Below, piece after piece: positions 26,031 to 34,867 of a DNA stretch of 38,212 nucleotides. The translations under genes were made by a program, and so were the position numbers. The DNA is from Mesorhizobium sp. (lineage in GTDB: Bacteria > Pseudomonadota > Alphaproteobacteria > Rhizobiales > Rhizobiaceae). The stretch's first letter is position 1. Each line of letters starts with the position of its first letter. The stretch covers positions 1 through 38,212 of the forward strand of contig NZ_JAFKID010000005.1 of NCBI RefSeq assembly GCF_017306545.1. Reading direction: 5' to 3'. The notes under the pieces are model-generated. The model was not told where the DNA came from and did no database searches. It saw only the letters and a program-made list of their open reading frames with translations.

Positions 26031-26966
26031 ATGCTGAAGCATTTTCGTCGCGCCCTCGCTCTGATTGTTATAACATTAAGCGCGCTTGGCGGAACGCAGG
26101 CCGTTGCGGAACCTTTGAAGGTGGTTGCCTCCTTCACGATCATCGCCGACCTGGCGAAAAACGTCGGCGGCGACCGCGTTGCCCTTACCACCGTCGTCGG
26201 GCCGAACGGCGATGCGCATGTCTACGAACCGAGCCCAGCCGACGCGGTCGCCATGGCGAAAGCCGACATCGTCTTGGTCAACGGCCTGCATTTCGAGGGT
26301 TTCCTCCAACGTCTTGTCGACGCCAGCGCCACCCACGCCGCGATCGTGGAACTGACAAAGGGCGTGACGCCCATCCAGTTCAAGCCGGATTTCGCCGAAG
26401 CGGACCATGCCGACACCGGCGACCACGACCATGGCAGCGTCGATCCGCATGCCTTCCAGTCGATCCCCAACGCCGAAATTTACGTGAAGAACATCGCCGA
26501 CGCCTTCTGCGCCGCCGACAGCGAGGGGTGCGGGGACTACAGAGCCAATGCCGAGACCTATACGCAAAAGCTGCGCATGCTCGACGCCGAGGTACGCGCT
26601 GCGATCGCATCGATTTCGCCCGAAAAGCGGGTCGTCATCACCTCGCACGACGCCTTCGGCTATTTCGAGCGCGAATACGGCTTGACCTTCCTCGCGCCGC
26701 AGGGAATCTCGACGGATGCCGAACCGTCCGCCGCCGACGTGGCAAAGCTGGTGAAGCAGATCCGGCAGGACAAGGCAGCGGCGATTTTCGTGGAAAACAT
26801 GACCAACCCGCGCATGGTCGAACAGATCGCCGCGGAAACAGGGATCACGGTCGGCGGCGCACTCTATTCGGACGCCCTCTCCGGCCCGGACGGCCCGGCC
26901 GCGACCTATATCGACATGATGCAAAACAATGTCCGCCAGATCAAAAGCGCGATCCTGGGAGGATAA
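26031..26966 (+). CDS. aztC: Periplasmic zinc-binding protein AztC
   Basis: A 311-residue cluster A-I (ZnuA-like) binding protein. A signal peptide covers residues 1-26 (cut after AVA). The expected zinc ligands are all present: His63 (AHVYEPSP), His140 (VDPHAF), His206 (TSHDAF) and Asp281 (YSDALS). It has a short His/Asp-rich loop at about 124-134 rather than the long loop of ZnuA, and a Cys160/Cys167 pair likely to form a disulfide, both AztC-like. In Paracoccus-type operons the metallochaperone AztD normally follows; no aztD is seen here. Confidence 0.9.
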   Translation: MLKHFRRALALIVITLSALGGTQAVAEPLKVVASFTIIADLAKNVGGDRVALTTVVGPNGDAHVYEPSPADAVAMAKADIVLVNGLHFEGFLQRLVDASATHAAIVELTKGVTPIQFKPDFAEADHADTGDHDHGSVDPHAFQSIPNAEIYVKNIADAFCAADSEGCGDYRANAETYTQKLRMLDAEVRAAIASISPEKRVVITSHDAFGYFEREYGLTFLAPQGISTDAEPSAADVAKLVKQIRQDKAAAIFVENMTNPRMVEQIAAETGITVGGALYSDALSGPDGPAATYIDMMQNNVRQIKSAILGG

Positions 26967-27047
26967 GCGGCCCGGCCATTGCTCCTGCGACCCGGCGATG
27001 GCATGACTGTCGCCGAGCCGGACACGGCAACCCGATACGAGGACACC

Positions 27048-27389
27048 ATGGAATACCGCCAGATCAGCGAGAACTATTCGGTTTCGGCCCAGATCGCGCC
27101 GGAGGACGTCGAGGCCATCAAGGCAGCGGGATTCAGGAGCGTGATCTGCAACCGCCCGGACGACGAGCAGCCCGGCCAGCCGTCGCACGATGTGATCAAG
27201 GCGGCGGTCGAAGGCACCGGTCTCGCCTTCCGCTACATTCCGGTGATCAGCGGCCAGATGTCGATGGACAACGTCGAAGACCAGGCCGAGGCACTGGATG
27301 AGCTGGAGGGGCCGGTGCTGGCTTTTTGCCGCTCCGGCGCGCGCTGCACCAACCTCTATGCTCTTGTGCAGGAACGCAAGCGCGGCTAG
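27048..27389 (+). CDS. DUF442 / TIGR01244-family phosphatase- or sulfurtransferase-like protein
   Basis: A 113-residue protein with a cysteine-phosphatase-like fold. It has the SVICNRPDDE strand and the P-loop motif FCRSGAR with Cys94 and Arg99. This domain occurs alone or fused to beta-lactamase-fold hydrolases of the Blh type in sulfide-responsive loci. ATG at 27048 has GAGG about 6 nt upstream; a reading from 26979 adds residues without family support. It follows aztC by 81 bp and ends before a terminator, so it may be read with the zinc operon. A link to zinc is only positional. Confidence 0.82.
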   Translation: MEYRQISENYSVSAQIAPEDVEAIKAAGFRSVICNRPDDEQPGQPSHDVIKAAVEGTGLAFRYIPVISGQMSMDNVEDQAEALDELEGPVLAFCRSGARCTNLYALVQERKRG

Positions 27390-27403
27390 TCAGCGTGCTC
27401 CTG

Positions 27404-27443
27404 AAGCGGCCCCGGCTCGGCGGCCGCTTATGTCCTTTTGTTT
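27404..27443 (+). terminator. Likely intrinsic terminator after DUF442 gene
   Basis: An 8-bp stem AAGCGGCC/GGCCGCTT (27404-27411 and 27422-27429) with a GC-rich loop is followed by the T-rich stretch TGTCCTTTTGTTT. It lies 15 bp after the stop at 27389 and probably ends the aztABC-DUF442 transcription unit. Confidence 0.6.
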
Positions 27444-27508
27444 AGCTGCATGTCCGGCCACGGAACCGTCCGCATGCTGCTGTCGGAAATGCTCCAGGGA
27501 TCGAAGTC

Positions 27509-27736
27509 GTGAACGATATCACCGTCGCCCAGGCCGTAGAGGCCATCTACACCTCCCTTCGCAACGACAACGAAGAACTTGACGTTCACATCGCGGCGCT
27601 CAAGGGCGCGATGGCGCGCGAAGGCGTGAAAGAGGCTACGTTCGAGACGAGCAAGCTCGTGCAGCCGAACCGTCAGGGACGCAAGCTGATGCAGTCCTAT
27701 TTCCGGAAGAAGGGCGTCGCCGTCGGCTTCGTCTGA
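27509..27736 (+). CDS. Small conserved-type hypothetical protein
   Basis: A 75-residue protein starting with GTG at 27509, with AGGGA about 8 nt upstream. It begins NDITVAQAVEAIY, is charged and mostly helical, and ends in a basic segment (NRQGRKLMQSYFRKKG). No signal peptide, membrane span or Cys is present. The basic end could bind nucleic acid, but the function is unknown to me. It converges on the Lrp gene with 19 bp between stops. Confidence 0.65.
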   Translation: MNDITVAQAVEAIYTSLRNDNEELDVHIAALKGAMAREGVKEATFETSKLVQPNRQGRKLMQSYFRKKGVAVGFV

Positions 27737-27755
27737 AAGCGCGCCGCCGACGTCG

Positions 27756-28235
27756 TCACCTTTCGGCAAGTGGCAGCGAGCCGGTTTCCTTCAGCGTTTC
27801 CAGAACGATGGCGGTCTTGACGTGCTGCACGGCTTCGTGCGGCAGGAGAACGCCGTTGACGAAGTCCGACAGCGACTTCAGGTCCGGCGTCACCACTTTC
27901 ACGATATAATCCATCTCACCGGTCAATGCGTGCGCTTCCTGCACTTCCGGCAGGCGCGCCAGCAGTTCGGCGAAGCGGCGGGCATTGTCGCGGTTGTGGG
28001 TGGCGAGCGTCACCGAGATGATGTTGACCAGCGGAAAGCCCAGCAGGTCGCGATCCAGCACGGCGCGATAGCCCCTGATGAAGCCGCTCTCCTCCAGCCG
28101 CTGCCGGCGCCGGGAGCACTGCGACGGCGACAGGTTCACCCGTTCGGAAAGGTCGTTATTGGTGAGACGCGCATCGATCTGCAAAAGCGCGAGGATTTTG
28201 CGGTCGAATTGGTCTAATTCTTCTCTCTCAGCCAT
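27756..28235 (-). CDS. Lrp/AsnC-family transcriptional regulator
   Basis: A 159-residue regulator with an N-terminal AsnC helix-turn-helix (LTNNDLSERVNLSPSQCSRR, about residues 24-45) and a C-terminal RAM amino-acid-sensing domain (LTGEMDYIVKVVTPD). ATG at 28235 was chosen because the family usually begins a few residues before LDQFDRKIL; an ATG at 28262 adds nine residues, and neither start has a strong ribosome binding site. It is divergent from hppD, so it probably controls tyrosine catabolism, sensing tyrosine, phenylalanine or a related amino acid. That target is inferred from position. Confidence 0.9.
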   Translation of the reverse strand: MAEREELDQFDRKILALLQIDARLTNNDLSERVNLSPSQCSRRRQRLEESGFIRGYRAVLDRDLLGFPLVNIISVTLATHNRDNARRFAELLARLPEVQEAHALTGEMDYIVKVVTPDLKSLSDFVNGVLLPHEAVQHVKTAIVLETLKETGSLPLAER

Positions 28236-28410
28236 AGAGTCATCATAACACGCACAATTCATGCATGTAAGAGCCCTTCAAAGCGATTGAATGCAAGCAC
28301 CGTGCGGGCCATCAGGCGTATCATTCCTCCAAATCGCCCTTTCTGTCGCGCCGCGCGCGGCATCTCTCCAGAATGCTGGCGAGAAATGGACGCCAGATGA
28401 GGAGAAAGCC

Positions 28411-29523
28411 ATGGGTCCCTTCCCGCACGACGCACCGCCGGCCAAGATCACCGAAAAGAACCCCGCCGGCACGGATGGCTTCGAGTTTGTCGAATTCGCC
28501 CATTCGGAGCCGCAGAAGCTCGAAGAGCTGTTCACCCGTATGGGTTACGCACCAGTCGCGAAGCACAGGACGAAGGCCATCACCGTCTGGCGGCAGGGCG
28601 ACATTAATTACGTCGTCAACGCCGAGCCCGGCTCGCATGCGATGAGGTTCGTCGATGAGCACGGCCCCTGCGCCGCCTCCATGGCTTGGCGCGTGGTCGA
28701 TGCAAGGCACGCTTTCGACCATGCCGTCTCGAAGGGCGCCACCCCCTATACCGGTACAGACAAGGCGCTCGACGTGCCGGCCATCGTCGGCATCGGCGGC
28801 TCGCTGATCTATTTCATCGAAAAATACGGCGCCAAGGGCTCGGTCTACGATGCCGAGTTCGACTGGATCGGCGAGAAGAACCCGAAGCCGGAGGGCGTCG
28901 GCTTCTACTATCTCGACCACCTCACCCACAACGTCTATCGCGGCAACATGGACAAATGGTGGGACTTTTACCGCGATCTGTTCGGCTTCACGCAGATCCA
29001 CTATTTCGACATCGACGGGCGCATCACCGGGCTGGTCAGCCGGGCGATCACGTCGCCGTGCGGGAAAATCCGCATCCCGCTCAACGAGAGCAAGGACGAG
29101 ACGAGCCAGATCGTCGAGTACCTGAAGAAGTACAAGGGCGAAGGCATCCAGCATATCGCGGTGGGCACCGACGGCATCTACGACGCCACCGACAAACTCG
29201 ACGCCAACGGGCTGAAGTTCATGCCCGGTCCGCCCGACACCTATTACGAAAAGTCGTTCGACCGGGTGAACGGCCATGACGAGCCAGTCGAGCGCATGAA
29301 GAAGCACGGCATCCTGATCGACGGTGAAGGCGTTGTCGACGGCGGCATGACCAAGATCCTGTTGCAGATATTCTCCAAGACCGTCATCGGCCCGATCTTC
29401 TTCGAGTTCATCCAGAGGAAGGGCGACGAAGGCTTTGGCGAGGGTAACTTCCGCGCTTTGTTCGAGTCGATCGAGGAAGACCAGATTCGCCGCGGCGTCA
29501 TCAAGGTGCAGGCAGCGGAGTAA
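28411..29523 (+). CDS. hppD: 4-hydroxyphenylpyruvate dioxygenase
   Basis: A 370-residue Fe(II) dioxygenase that turns 4-hydroxyphenylpyruvate into homogentisate, the second step of tyrosine degradation. The C-terminal vicinal-oxygen-chelate half holds the iron ligands His170 (LDHLTHNV), His248 (GIQHIAVG) and Glu332 (FFEFIQRKG). ATG at 28411 has GAGGAGA about 8 nt upstream; the reading from 28291 lacks support. Homogentisate dioxygenase and fumarylacetoacetase lie 0.7-3 kb downstream on the other strand, and an Lrp regulator is divergent. Confidence 0.96.
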   Translation: MGPFPHDAPPAKITEKNPAGTDGFEFVEFAHSEPQKLEELFTRMGYAPVAKHRTKAITVWRQGDINYVVNAEPGSHAMRFVDEHGPCAASMAWRVVDARHAFDHAVSKGATPYTGTDKALDVPAIVGIGGSLIYFIEKYGAKGSVYDAEFDWIGEKNPKPEGVGFYYLDHLTHNVYRGNMDKWWDFYRDLFGFTQIHYFDIDGRITGLVSRAITSPCGKIRIPLNESKDETSQIVEYLKKYKGEGIQHIAVGTDGIYDATDKLDANGLKFMPGPPDTYYEKSFDRVNGHDEPVERMKKHGILIDGEGVVDGGMTKILLQIFSKTVIGPIFFEFIQRKGDEGFGEGNFRALFESIEEDQIRRGVIKVQAAE

Positions 29524-29550
29524 AACCGCAGGCCCGCTTCACCCTCTACC

Positions 29551-29579
29551 TTGTCCAACCTGCTATTATGTCCTAAATT
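29551..29579 (+). promoter_or_regulatory. Candidate vapBC promoter
   Basis: TTGTCC (29551-29556) and TAAATT (29574-29579) are separated by 17 nt. The -10 box sits at the centre of the long palindrome, so a repressor bound there would block RNA polymerase, as in toxin-antitoxin autoregulation. Confidence 0.5.
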
Positions 29580-29597
29580 TAGGACATAATAGCAGGT
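29558..29597. promoter_or_regulatory. Perfect 40-bp palindrome, likely TA operator
   Basis: A perfect 40-bp dyad is centred at 29577.5, with arms ACCTGCTATTATGTCCTAAA and its complement and no loop. It starts 35 bp after hppD and ends 6 nt before the antitoxin ATG. Antitoxins usually bind such operators. The right end also contains AGG, the only ribosome-binding-site-like sequence before the antitoxin, so an RNA hairpin could hide it. It may also help end hppD transcription. Confidence 0.8.
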
Positions 29598-29603
29598 GCG
29601 CGC

Positions 29604-29831
29604 ATGAACATCACTGTTGCCGAGATGAAATCGAATTTGGCCGCCGTGCTGCGCAAGGCAGCCGCCGGCGAAGAGATCATCGTCACCAGACACGGCAAGC
29701 CCTACGTGAAGATAGGCCCTGAGAAGCAGGCCGGCAAACTGCCCCGTCTCGGCGCCTTCAAGGACCAACCGTTCCGCATGGCCGACGGTTTCGATGAACT
29801 CGGCTCTGAGTGGGACGACTATACACGGTGA
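29604..29831 (+). CDS. Type II antitoxin, Phd/YefM family
   Basis: A 75-residue antitoxin. The N-terminal half has the Phd/YefM DNA-binding fold (NITVAEMKSNLAAVLRKAAAGEEIIVTRHGKP pattern, quoted in part: VTRHGKPYVKI), and the acidic C-terminal tail (FDELGSEWDDY) should bind and block the toxin. Its stop overlaps the PIN toxin start by 4 nt (GTGA). It follows a perfect 40-bp palindrome, its likely autoregulatory operator. Confidence 0.88.
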   Translation: MNITVAEMKSNLAAVLRKAAAGEEIIVTRHGKPYVKIGPEKQAGKLPRLGAFKDQPFRMADGFDELGSEWDDYTR

Positions 29832-30202
29832 GCGAGCGCTATCTCGTCGACACCAACATCGTGCTTTGGGGATGGCATGAGCCACACAGGCTTTCGCAAA
29901 AGCAGCGTTCCCTGCTCACCACCGACGCCGAATTCCACGTCAGCGTCGCGACGATATGGGAAATCTGCATCAAGGCGGCTATCGGCAAGCTGGAAACGGT
30001 TCCGAATGTGGCGGAAGCGCTGATTGCGACCGGCTACCTGATCCTGCCGATCAAGCCCGAACATGCCGAAGCCGTCCGAGACCTTCCCCTGCACCACCAC
30101 GACCCGTTCGACCGGCTATTGATCGCACAGGCCCAGTTGGAAAACCTGTCGGTCGTTACGGCGGACGGGCACTTTTCCAACTACGATATCAAACTGGCAT
30201 AA
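29828..30202 (+). CDS. PIN-domain toxin, VapC type
   Basis: A 124-residue PIN-domain ribonuclease. The acidic catalytic residues are visible: Asp in LVDTN near the start, Glu in IWEICIK, Asp in HDPFDRLL and Asp in TADGHF. GTG at 29828 was chosen since it overlaps the antitoxin stop; the in-frame GTG at 29810 would add six residues and overlap more. It converges on fahA with 27 bp between stops. VapC toxins cut tRNA or rRNA when freed from the antitoxin; the target here is unknown. Confidence 0.9.
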   Translation: MSERYLVDTNIVLWGWHEPHRLSQKQRSLLTTDAEFHVSVATIWEICIKAAIGKLETVPNVAEALIATGYLILPIKPEHAEAVRDLPLHHHDPFDRLLIAQAQLENLSVVTADGHFSNYDIKLA

Positions 30203-30229
30203 ATCGCAGCGGCCCCGCCGTCGACCCAC

Positions 30230-31243
30230 TCACCGCTCGTACTTCTCCACCGTCTGCTCGATGGCGCCGAAGATCGAATGCCCGGCCTTGTTTTTCATCT
30301 CGATGCGGACCGTGTCGCCGAAGCGCAAGAACGGCGTCTTCGGCTCGCCAAGCTGGATCGTCTCGATGACGCGCTGCTCGGCGATGCAGGAATAGCCGGC
30401 GCCGCCTTCCGAAACCGGCTTGCCCGGCTGGCCGTCCAGCTTGTTGGAAACGGTGCCCGAGCCGATGACCGTGCCGGCCGACAGCGGCCGGGTGCGCGCC
30501 GCATGGGCGATGAGCGCCGGGAAATCGAAGGTCATGTCGATGCCGGCGTTGGCGCGGCCGAACGCCTTGCCGTTCAGGTCGACCATCAGCGGCAGATGAA
30601 CCTTGCCGCCGTCCCAGGCCTCGCCCAGTTCGTCCGGCGTCACGGCGACCGGCGAGAAGGCCGAGGATGGCTTGGAGTGGAAGAAGCCGAACCCCTTGGC
30701 GAGCTCCGGCCCGGTCAGCGCGCGCAGCGTCACGTCGTTGACCAGCATGACGAGGCGGATGGCATCCCTGGCTTCCTCAGCGCCGGCGCCCATCGGCACG
30801 TCGTCGACGATCACCGTCACTTCTGCTTCGCAGTCGATGCCCCAGGCCTCGTCGGCCATGCGGATCGGGTCGCGCGGCGCAATGAAGGCGTCCGAGCCAC
30901 CCTGATAGATCAGCGGATCGGTCCAGAAGCTCGGCGGCATCTCGACGCCCCGTGCCTTGCGCACCAGTTCGACGTGATTGACGTAGGCCGAGCCGTCCGC
31001 CCACTGATAGGCGCGCGGCAGCGGCGAATGCGCGTCGCTCTCGTGAAAGCGCCCGGACGGCACGGAACCGTGCTCCAGCGACTCGGCCAGCGCCGCCAGA
31101 TGCGGCGCGACGCGGGTCCAGTCGTCGAGCGCCGCCTGCATCGTGCGGGCGAGGAACGAGGCGTCGGTACAGCGCGTCAGGTCGCGCGAGACGACGACCA
31201 GTTTCCCGTCGCGGCTGCCGTCCTTCAATGTGGCGAGTTTCAT
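30230..31243 (-). CDS. Fumarylacetoacetate hydrolase-family protein
   Basis: A 337-residue protein of the fumarylacetoacetase family, which cleaves fumarylacetoacetate to fumarate and acetoacetate, the last step of tyrosine degradation. The C-terminal FAH fold includes acidic metal-ligand motifs (WGIDCEAEVT, MLVNDVTLR) and the late GTVIGSGTVSN motif. It is co-directional with hmgA, 69 bp downstream, and this pairing supports the fumarylacetoacetase assignment (fahA) over other family members. No maleylacetoacetate isomerase gene follows; a vapBC-type pair lies there instead. Confidence 0.88.
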   Translation of the reverse strand: MKLATLKDGSRDGKLVVVSRDLTRCTDASFLARTMQAALDDWTRVAPHLAALAESLEHGSVPSGRFHESDAHSPLPRAYQWADGSAYVNHVELVRKARGVEMPPSFWTDPLIYQGGSDAFIAPRDPIRMADEAWGIDCEAEVTVIVDDVPMGAGAEEARDAIRLVMLVNDVTLRALTGPELAKGFGFFHSKPSSAFSPVAVTPDELGEAWDGGKVHLPLMVDLNGKAFGRANAGIDMTFDFPALIAHAARTRPLSAGTVIGSGTVSNKLDGQPGKPVSEGGAGYSCIAEQRVIETIQLGEPKTPFLRFGDTVRIEMKNKAGHSIFGAIEQTVEKYER

Positions 31244-31312
31244 GCGGTTCTGTTCCCCAAATCGCGCTGCTGCTTATCCAACTGACGCACTCCATTAATA
31301 CAGCGTCGGCGC

Positions 31313-32626
31313 CTAACTCCAATCCCCTTCCACGGTCCCGTTGAAACGCTTTTTCAGGTCCTTCCAGCAGTCGATATAATCTTCCTGCAAGGTCGGCGCT
31401 TGCGCCGCGAAGCGCGTCAGCATCTGCGGAAAGCGCGTCTCGAACATGAAGGCCATGGTGTGGTCGAGCTTCACCGGCTTCAGTTCCGCCTTCGACGCCT
31501 TCTCGAAGCCGGGTGCATCCGGGCCGTGCGCCAGCATCATGTTGTGCAGCGAGATGCCGCCGGGGACGAAGCCCTCCTCCTTGGCGTCGTACTGGCCGTG
31601 GATCAGGCCCATGAACTCGCTCATGATGTTGCGGTGATACCACGGCGGCCGGAACGTATTCTCCGCCACCAGCCACCGCGGCGGGAAGATGACGAAATCG
31701 ACATTGGCCGTGCCTTCCTCGCCGGACGGTGCCGTCAGCACGGTGAAGATCGACGGGTCCGGGTGATCGAACAGAATCGCGCCGACCGGCGAAAACGTTG
31801 CAAGATCATATTTGTAAGGCGCATAGTTGCCATGCCACGCGACCACGTCGAGCGGCGAATGGTCGAGCATGGTTTCATGGAAGGAACCGCACCATTTGAC
31901 GATCAGCCGGCACGGCGCCTCCTTCTCCTCAAACCAGGCGCACGGCGTCTTGAAGTCGCGCGGATTGGCGAGGCAGTTGGCGCCGATCGGGCCGCGGTCC
32001 GGCATGGTGAACTTGGCGCCGTAGTTCTCGCAGATATAGCCGCGCACTTGCCTGTCAACGAGTTCCACCTTGAAGGTCAACCCGCGCGGCAGCACGCAGA
32101 TTTCGCCCGGCGCCATCTCGATGACGCCCATTTCAGTGATGAAATTCAGCCGGCCGACCTGCGGCACGATCAGCATTTCGGCATCCGCGTTGAAGAAATG
32201 ATCGTCCGCCATCGATTTGTTGGCGACGTACACATGCGCCGCCATGCCGGACTGGCCGAGCGCGTCGCCTGCCGTCGTCATGGTGCGGATGCCGGCGATG
32301 AAGTCGGTCGGCTCCGAGGGCATCGGCATCGGGTTCCAGCGATACTGGCCGAGCGCCAGTTCGTGGTCGCCGAGCGCCGGAGCGGTCTTCCACAGCGGGT
32401 GGCTGGTGGCCTTGAAACGGCCGGTATGCTTGACGCTCGGCCGGATGCGGTAGAGCCATGAGCGCTCATTGGTGCCGCGCGGCGCGGTGAAGGGCGAGCC
32501 GGAAAGCTGCTCGGCATAGAGCCCGTAGGCCGGCCGTTGCGGCGAATTGCGGCCCTGCGGCAGGGCGCCCGGCAGGCTTTCCGTCTCAAAATCGTTGCCG
32601 AAGCCCGGCATGTAGGAAAAGGCCAT
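31313..32626 (-). CDS. hmgA: Homogentisate 1,2-dioxygenase
   Basis: A 437-residue Fe(II) enzyme that opens homogentisate to maleylacetoacetate. The iron ligands align with the human enzyme: His331 and Glu337 (YHRNIMSEF) and His367 (AHGPD). The N-terminal [12 protein letters not shown] and [10 protein letters not shown] motifs are classic for the family. ATG at 32626 has a strong GGGAGGA about 6 nt upstream; a longer reading from 32659 lacks support. It heads a two-gene unit with fahA and is divergent from a MarR regulator. Confidence 0.97.
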   Translation of the reverse strand: MAFSYMPGFGNDFETESLPGALPQGRNSPQRPAYGLYAEQLSGSPFTAPRGTNERSWLYRIRPSVKHTGRFKATSHPLWKTAPALGDHELALGQYRWNPMPMPSEPTDFIAGIRTMTTAGDALGQSGMAAHVYVANKSMADDHFFNADAEMLIVPQVGRLNFITEMGVIEMAPGEICVLPRGLTFKVELVDRQVRGYICENYGAKFTMPDRGPIGANCLANPRDFKTPCAWFEEKEAPCRLIVKWCGSFHETMLDHSPLDVVAWHGNYAPYKYDLATFSPVGAILFDHPDPSIFTVLTAPSGEEGTANVDFVIFPPRWLVAENTFRPPWYHRNIMSEFMGLIHGQYDAKEEGFVPGGISLHNMMLAHGPDAPGFEKASKAELKPVKLDHTMAFMFETRFPQMLTRFAAQAPTLQEDYIDCWKDLKKRFNGTVEGDWS

Positions 32627-32660
32627 GATATCCTCCCGGATTGACCATATTTGTTTCATC

Positions 32661-32685
32661 TGTAACCATCGATTTTGTAACTATC
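32661..32685. promoter_or_regulatory. Direct repeats between hmgA and marR gene
   Basis: TGTAACCATC (32661-32670) and TGTAACTATC (32676-32685) are direct repeats 15 bp apart in the 83-bp divergent region. They are a candidate binding site for the MarR regulator controlling both genes. Confidence 0.4.
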
Positions 32686-32697
32686 AACGGATTGGTT

Positions 32698-32702
32698 GGA
32701 GG
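32698..32702 (+). promoter_or_regulatory. Ribosome binding site that fixes a TTG start
   Basis: GGAGG lies 7 nt before the TTG at 32710, whereas the upstream in-frame TTG at 32641 has no such site and would overlap the shared promoter region. This favours TTG at 32710 as the MarR start. Confidence 0.65.
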
Positions 32703-32709
32703 AAGCGAT

Positions 32710-33174
32710 TTGGATCGGGAAATCCTCGAACTGGAAAGCTTCCTGCCGTACCGGCTCTATCGGTTAGCCGATCTGGTGAGCCGCGAGTTCGCAGCCGTCT
32801 ACAAGGACAGGCTCGGCATGACGCGGCCGGAATGGCGCGTGCTGGCGGGGCTCGGCCAGCACGGCACGCTGACCGCCAAGACGCTCGGCGAACAGTCCGC
32901 CATGCACAAGACCAAGGTGTCGCGCGCCGTAGCGGAACTGGAGCGGCGGCGCTGGCTGATGCGTACGCCCGACGAAAGCGACCGCCGCATCGAACATCTG
33001 ACGCTGACCAAAGCGGGGCTGGCGGCCTATGGCGAGATGGTGCCGCTGGCGAAGGCGTTCGAACAGCGCCTCGCGAAAGCGATGGGTTCGGCGCACCTTG
33101 CCGAATTCGATTCCGGGCTGGAGCGATTGGCAGGGTTCATGCGCGACCGCGGCGCCAACGGCGGCCAGCAGTAG
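32710..33174 (+). CDS. MarR-family transcriptional regulator
   Basis: A 154-residue MarR regulator with the winged helix at about residues 35-100 (GMTRPEWRVLAGL, KTKVSRAVAELERR and the wing DESDRRIEHLTLT). TTG at 32710 was chosen because of a perfect GGAGG; the family usually starts a few residues before the FLPYRLYRL helix. It is divergent from hmgA-fahA and probably represses it, with homogentisate or a related aromatic as likely effector (inferred). It converges on tdh with 15 bp between stops. Confidence 0.9.
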   Translation: MDREILELESFLPYRLYRLADLVSREFAAVYKDRLGMTRPEWRVLAGLGQHGTLTAKTLGEQSAMHKTKVSRAVAELERRRWLMRTPDESDRRIEHLTLTKAGLAAYGEMVPLAKAFEQRLAKAMGSAHLAEFDSGLERLAGFMRDRGANGGQQ

Positions 33175-33189
33175 GCAAGCGTCCTTGCT

Positions 33190-34224
<1,035 letters not shown>

Positions 34225-34243
34225 AATACCTCTCCGCTAACGT

Positions 34244-34561
34244 TCAAGGTTCGGACGCATCTTCCTGCAATCGAAGTGCGAGGTCCATGCGCTGGTGAAG
34301 GATCGCGACGATTGCGATCTGACCGTCTGACCGCAGCTTCCAGAAAACGAAATGGCTTCGATATCGCGCAAAAAATCCATTGACACCAAACTCCCGGGGG
34401 ATACGCCGCCAGACGATCCGCTTTGCGGTGATGTCCTCGAACAGGGCGAATGCGCCATCCAGATATCGGTCCGCCTGCGCCTCGCCGAAGCGTTGAAGCG
34501 TAAAGCGATAAATCTCCTCCAGCCGGGCCGATGCATTCGGCTGGATGAAGTATCGCTTCAA
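34244..34561 (-). CDS. RelE/ParE-family toxin
   Basis: A 105-residue basic protein with the ParE fold: an N-terminal helical hairpin (NASARLEEIYRFTLQRFG), then a beta-sheet with FFARYRSHFVFWKL and the typical late IVAILHQRMD motif. ParE toxins poison DNA gyrase, RelE toxins cleave mRNA; the sequence is closer to ParE, but the target is not certain. Its ATG overlaps the antitoxin stop by 4 nt. It sits between kbl and tdh in the same orientation. Confidence 0.9.
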   Translation of the reverse strand: MKRYFIQPNASARLEEIYRFTLQRFGEAQADRYLDGAFALFEDITAKRIVWRRIPREFGVNGFFARYRSHFVFWKLRSDGQIAIVAILHQRMDLALRLQEDASEP

Positions 34562-34821
34562 CGCCTTGCAGCCGCCAGGGCACGCCGCCGGATATCATCG
34601 GCCGAAAGAAATTCGTACTCGCCGTCAGGTGTCGCGAACGCATCCCGCAGCCGGGCCTTTAACGCCTCGAATGCCTCACGCTCCGCGCGTTCCTTGTCGC
34701 GCCGGATAAGCGTTCGGACATATTCGCTGACGTTTTCATAGTCGCCATCGGAGATCATCTCGGCGACGAAGTCGCGAAGCGAGCCGCTGATACGCACGTT
34801 AAGGTTCATCGTATCCGTCAT
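34558..34821 (-). CDS. ParD-like ribbon-helix-helix antitoxin
   Basis: An 87-residue antitoxin. The N-terminal ribbon-helix-helix (NLNVRISGSLRDFVAEMI, then SEYVRTLIRR) should bind the operator; the C-terminal part should wrap the toxin. ATG at 34821 has AGGAGA 7 nt upstream and is preferred over the reading from 34842. It starts 42 bp after the kbl stop and is coupled to the toxin gene by a 4-nt overlap. Confidence 0.9.
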   Translation of the reverse strand: MTDTMNLNVRISGSLRDFVAEMISDGDYENVSEYVRTLIRRDKERAEREAFEALKARLRDAFATPDGEYEFLSADDIRRRALAAARR

Positions 34822-34838
34822 CGGAATCTCCTGCTGCA

Positions 34839-34867
34839 ACATTATGTTGAATAATGTCGCAGATCAA
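34839..34867 (-). promoter_or_regulatory. Candidate parDE promoter and operator
   Basis: An inverted repeat ACATTAT-N5-ATAATGT (34839-34857) lies just before parD. On the minus strand TTGATC (34867-34862) and TAATGT (34844-34839) are 17 nt apart, giving a candidate promoter with its -35 box inside the kbl stop region. This would let parDE be autoregulated and also drive tdh. Confidence 0.5.

Noticed and set aside
28287-28324. Possible hppD promoter TTGAAT ... TATCAT
   Set aside because: The boxes are 26 nt apart, too far for a sigma-70-type promoter.
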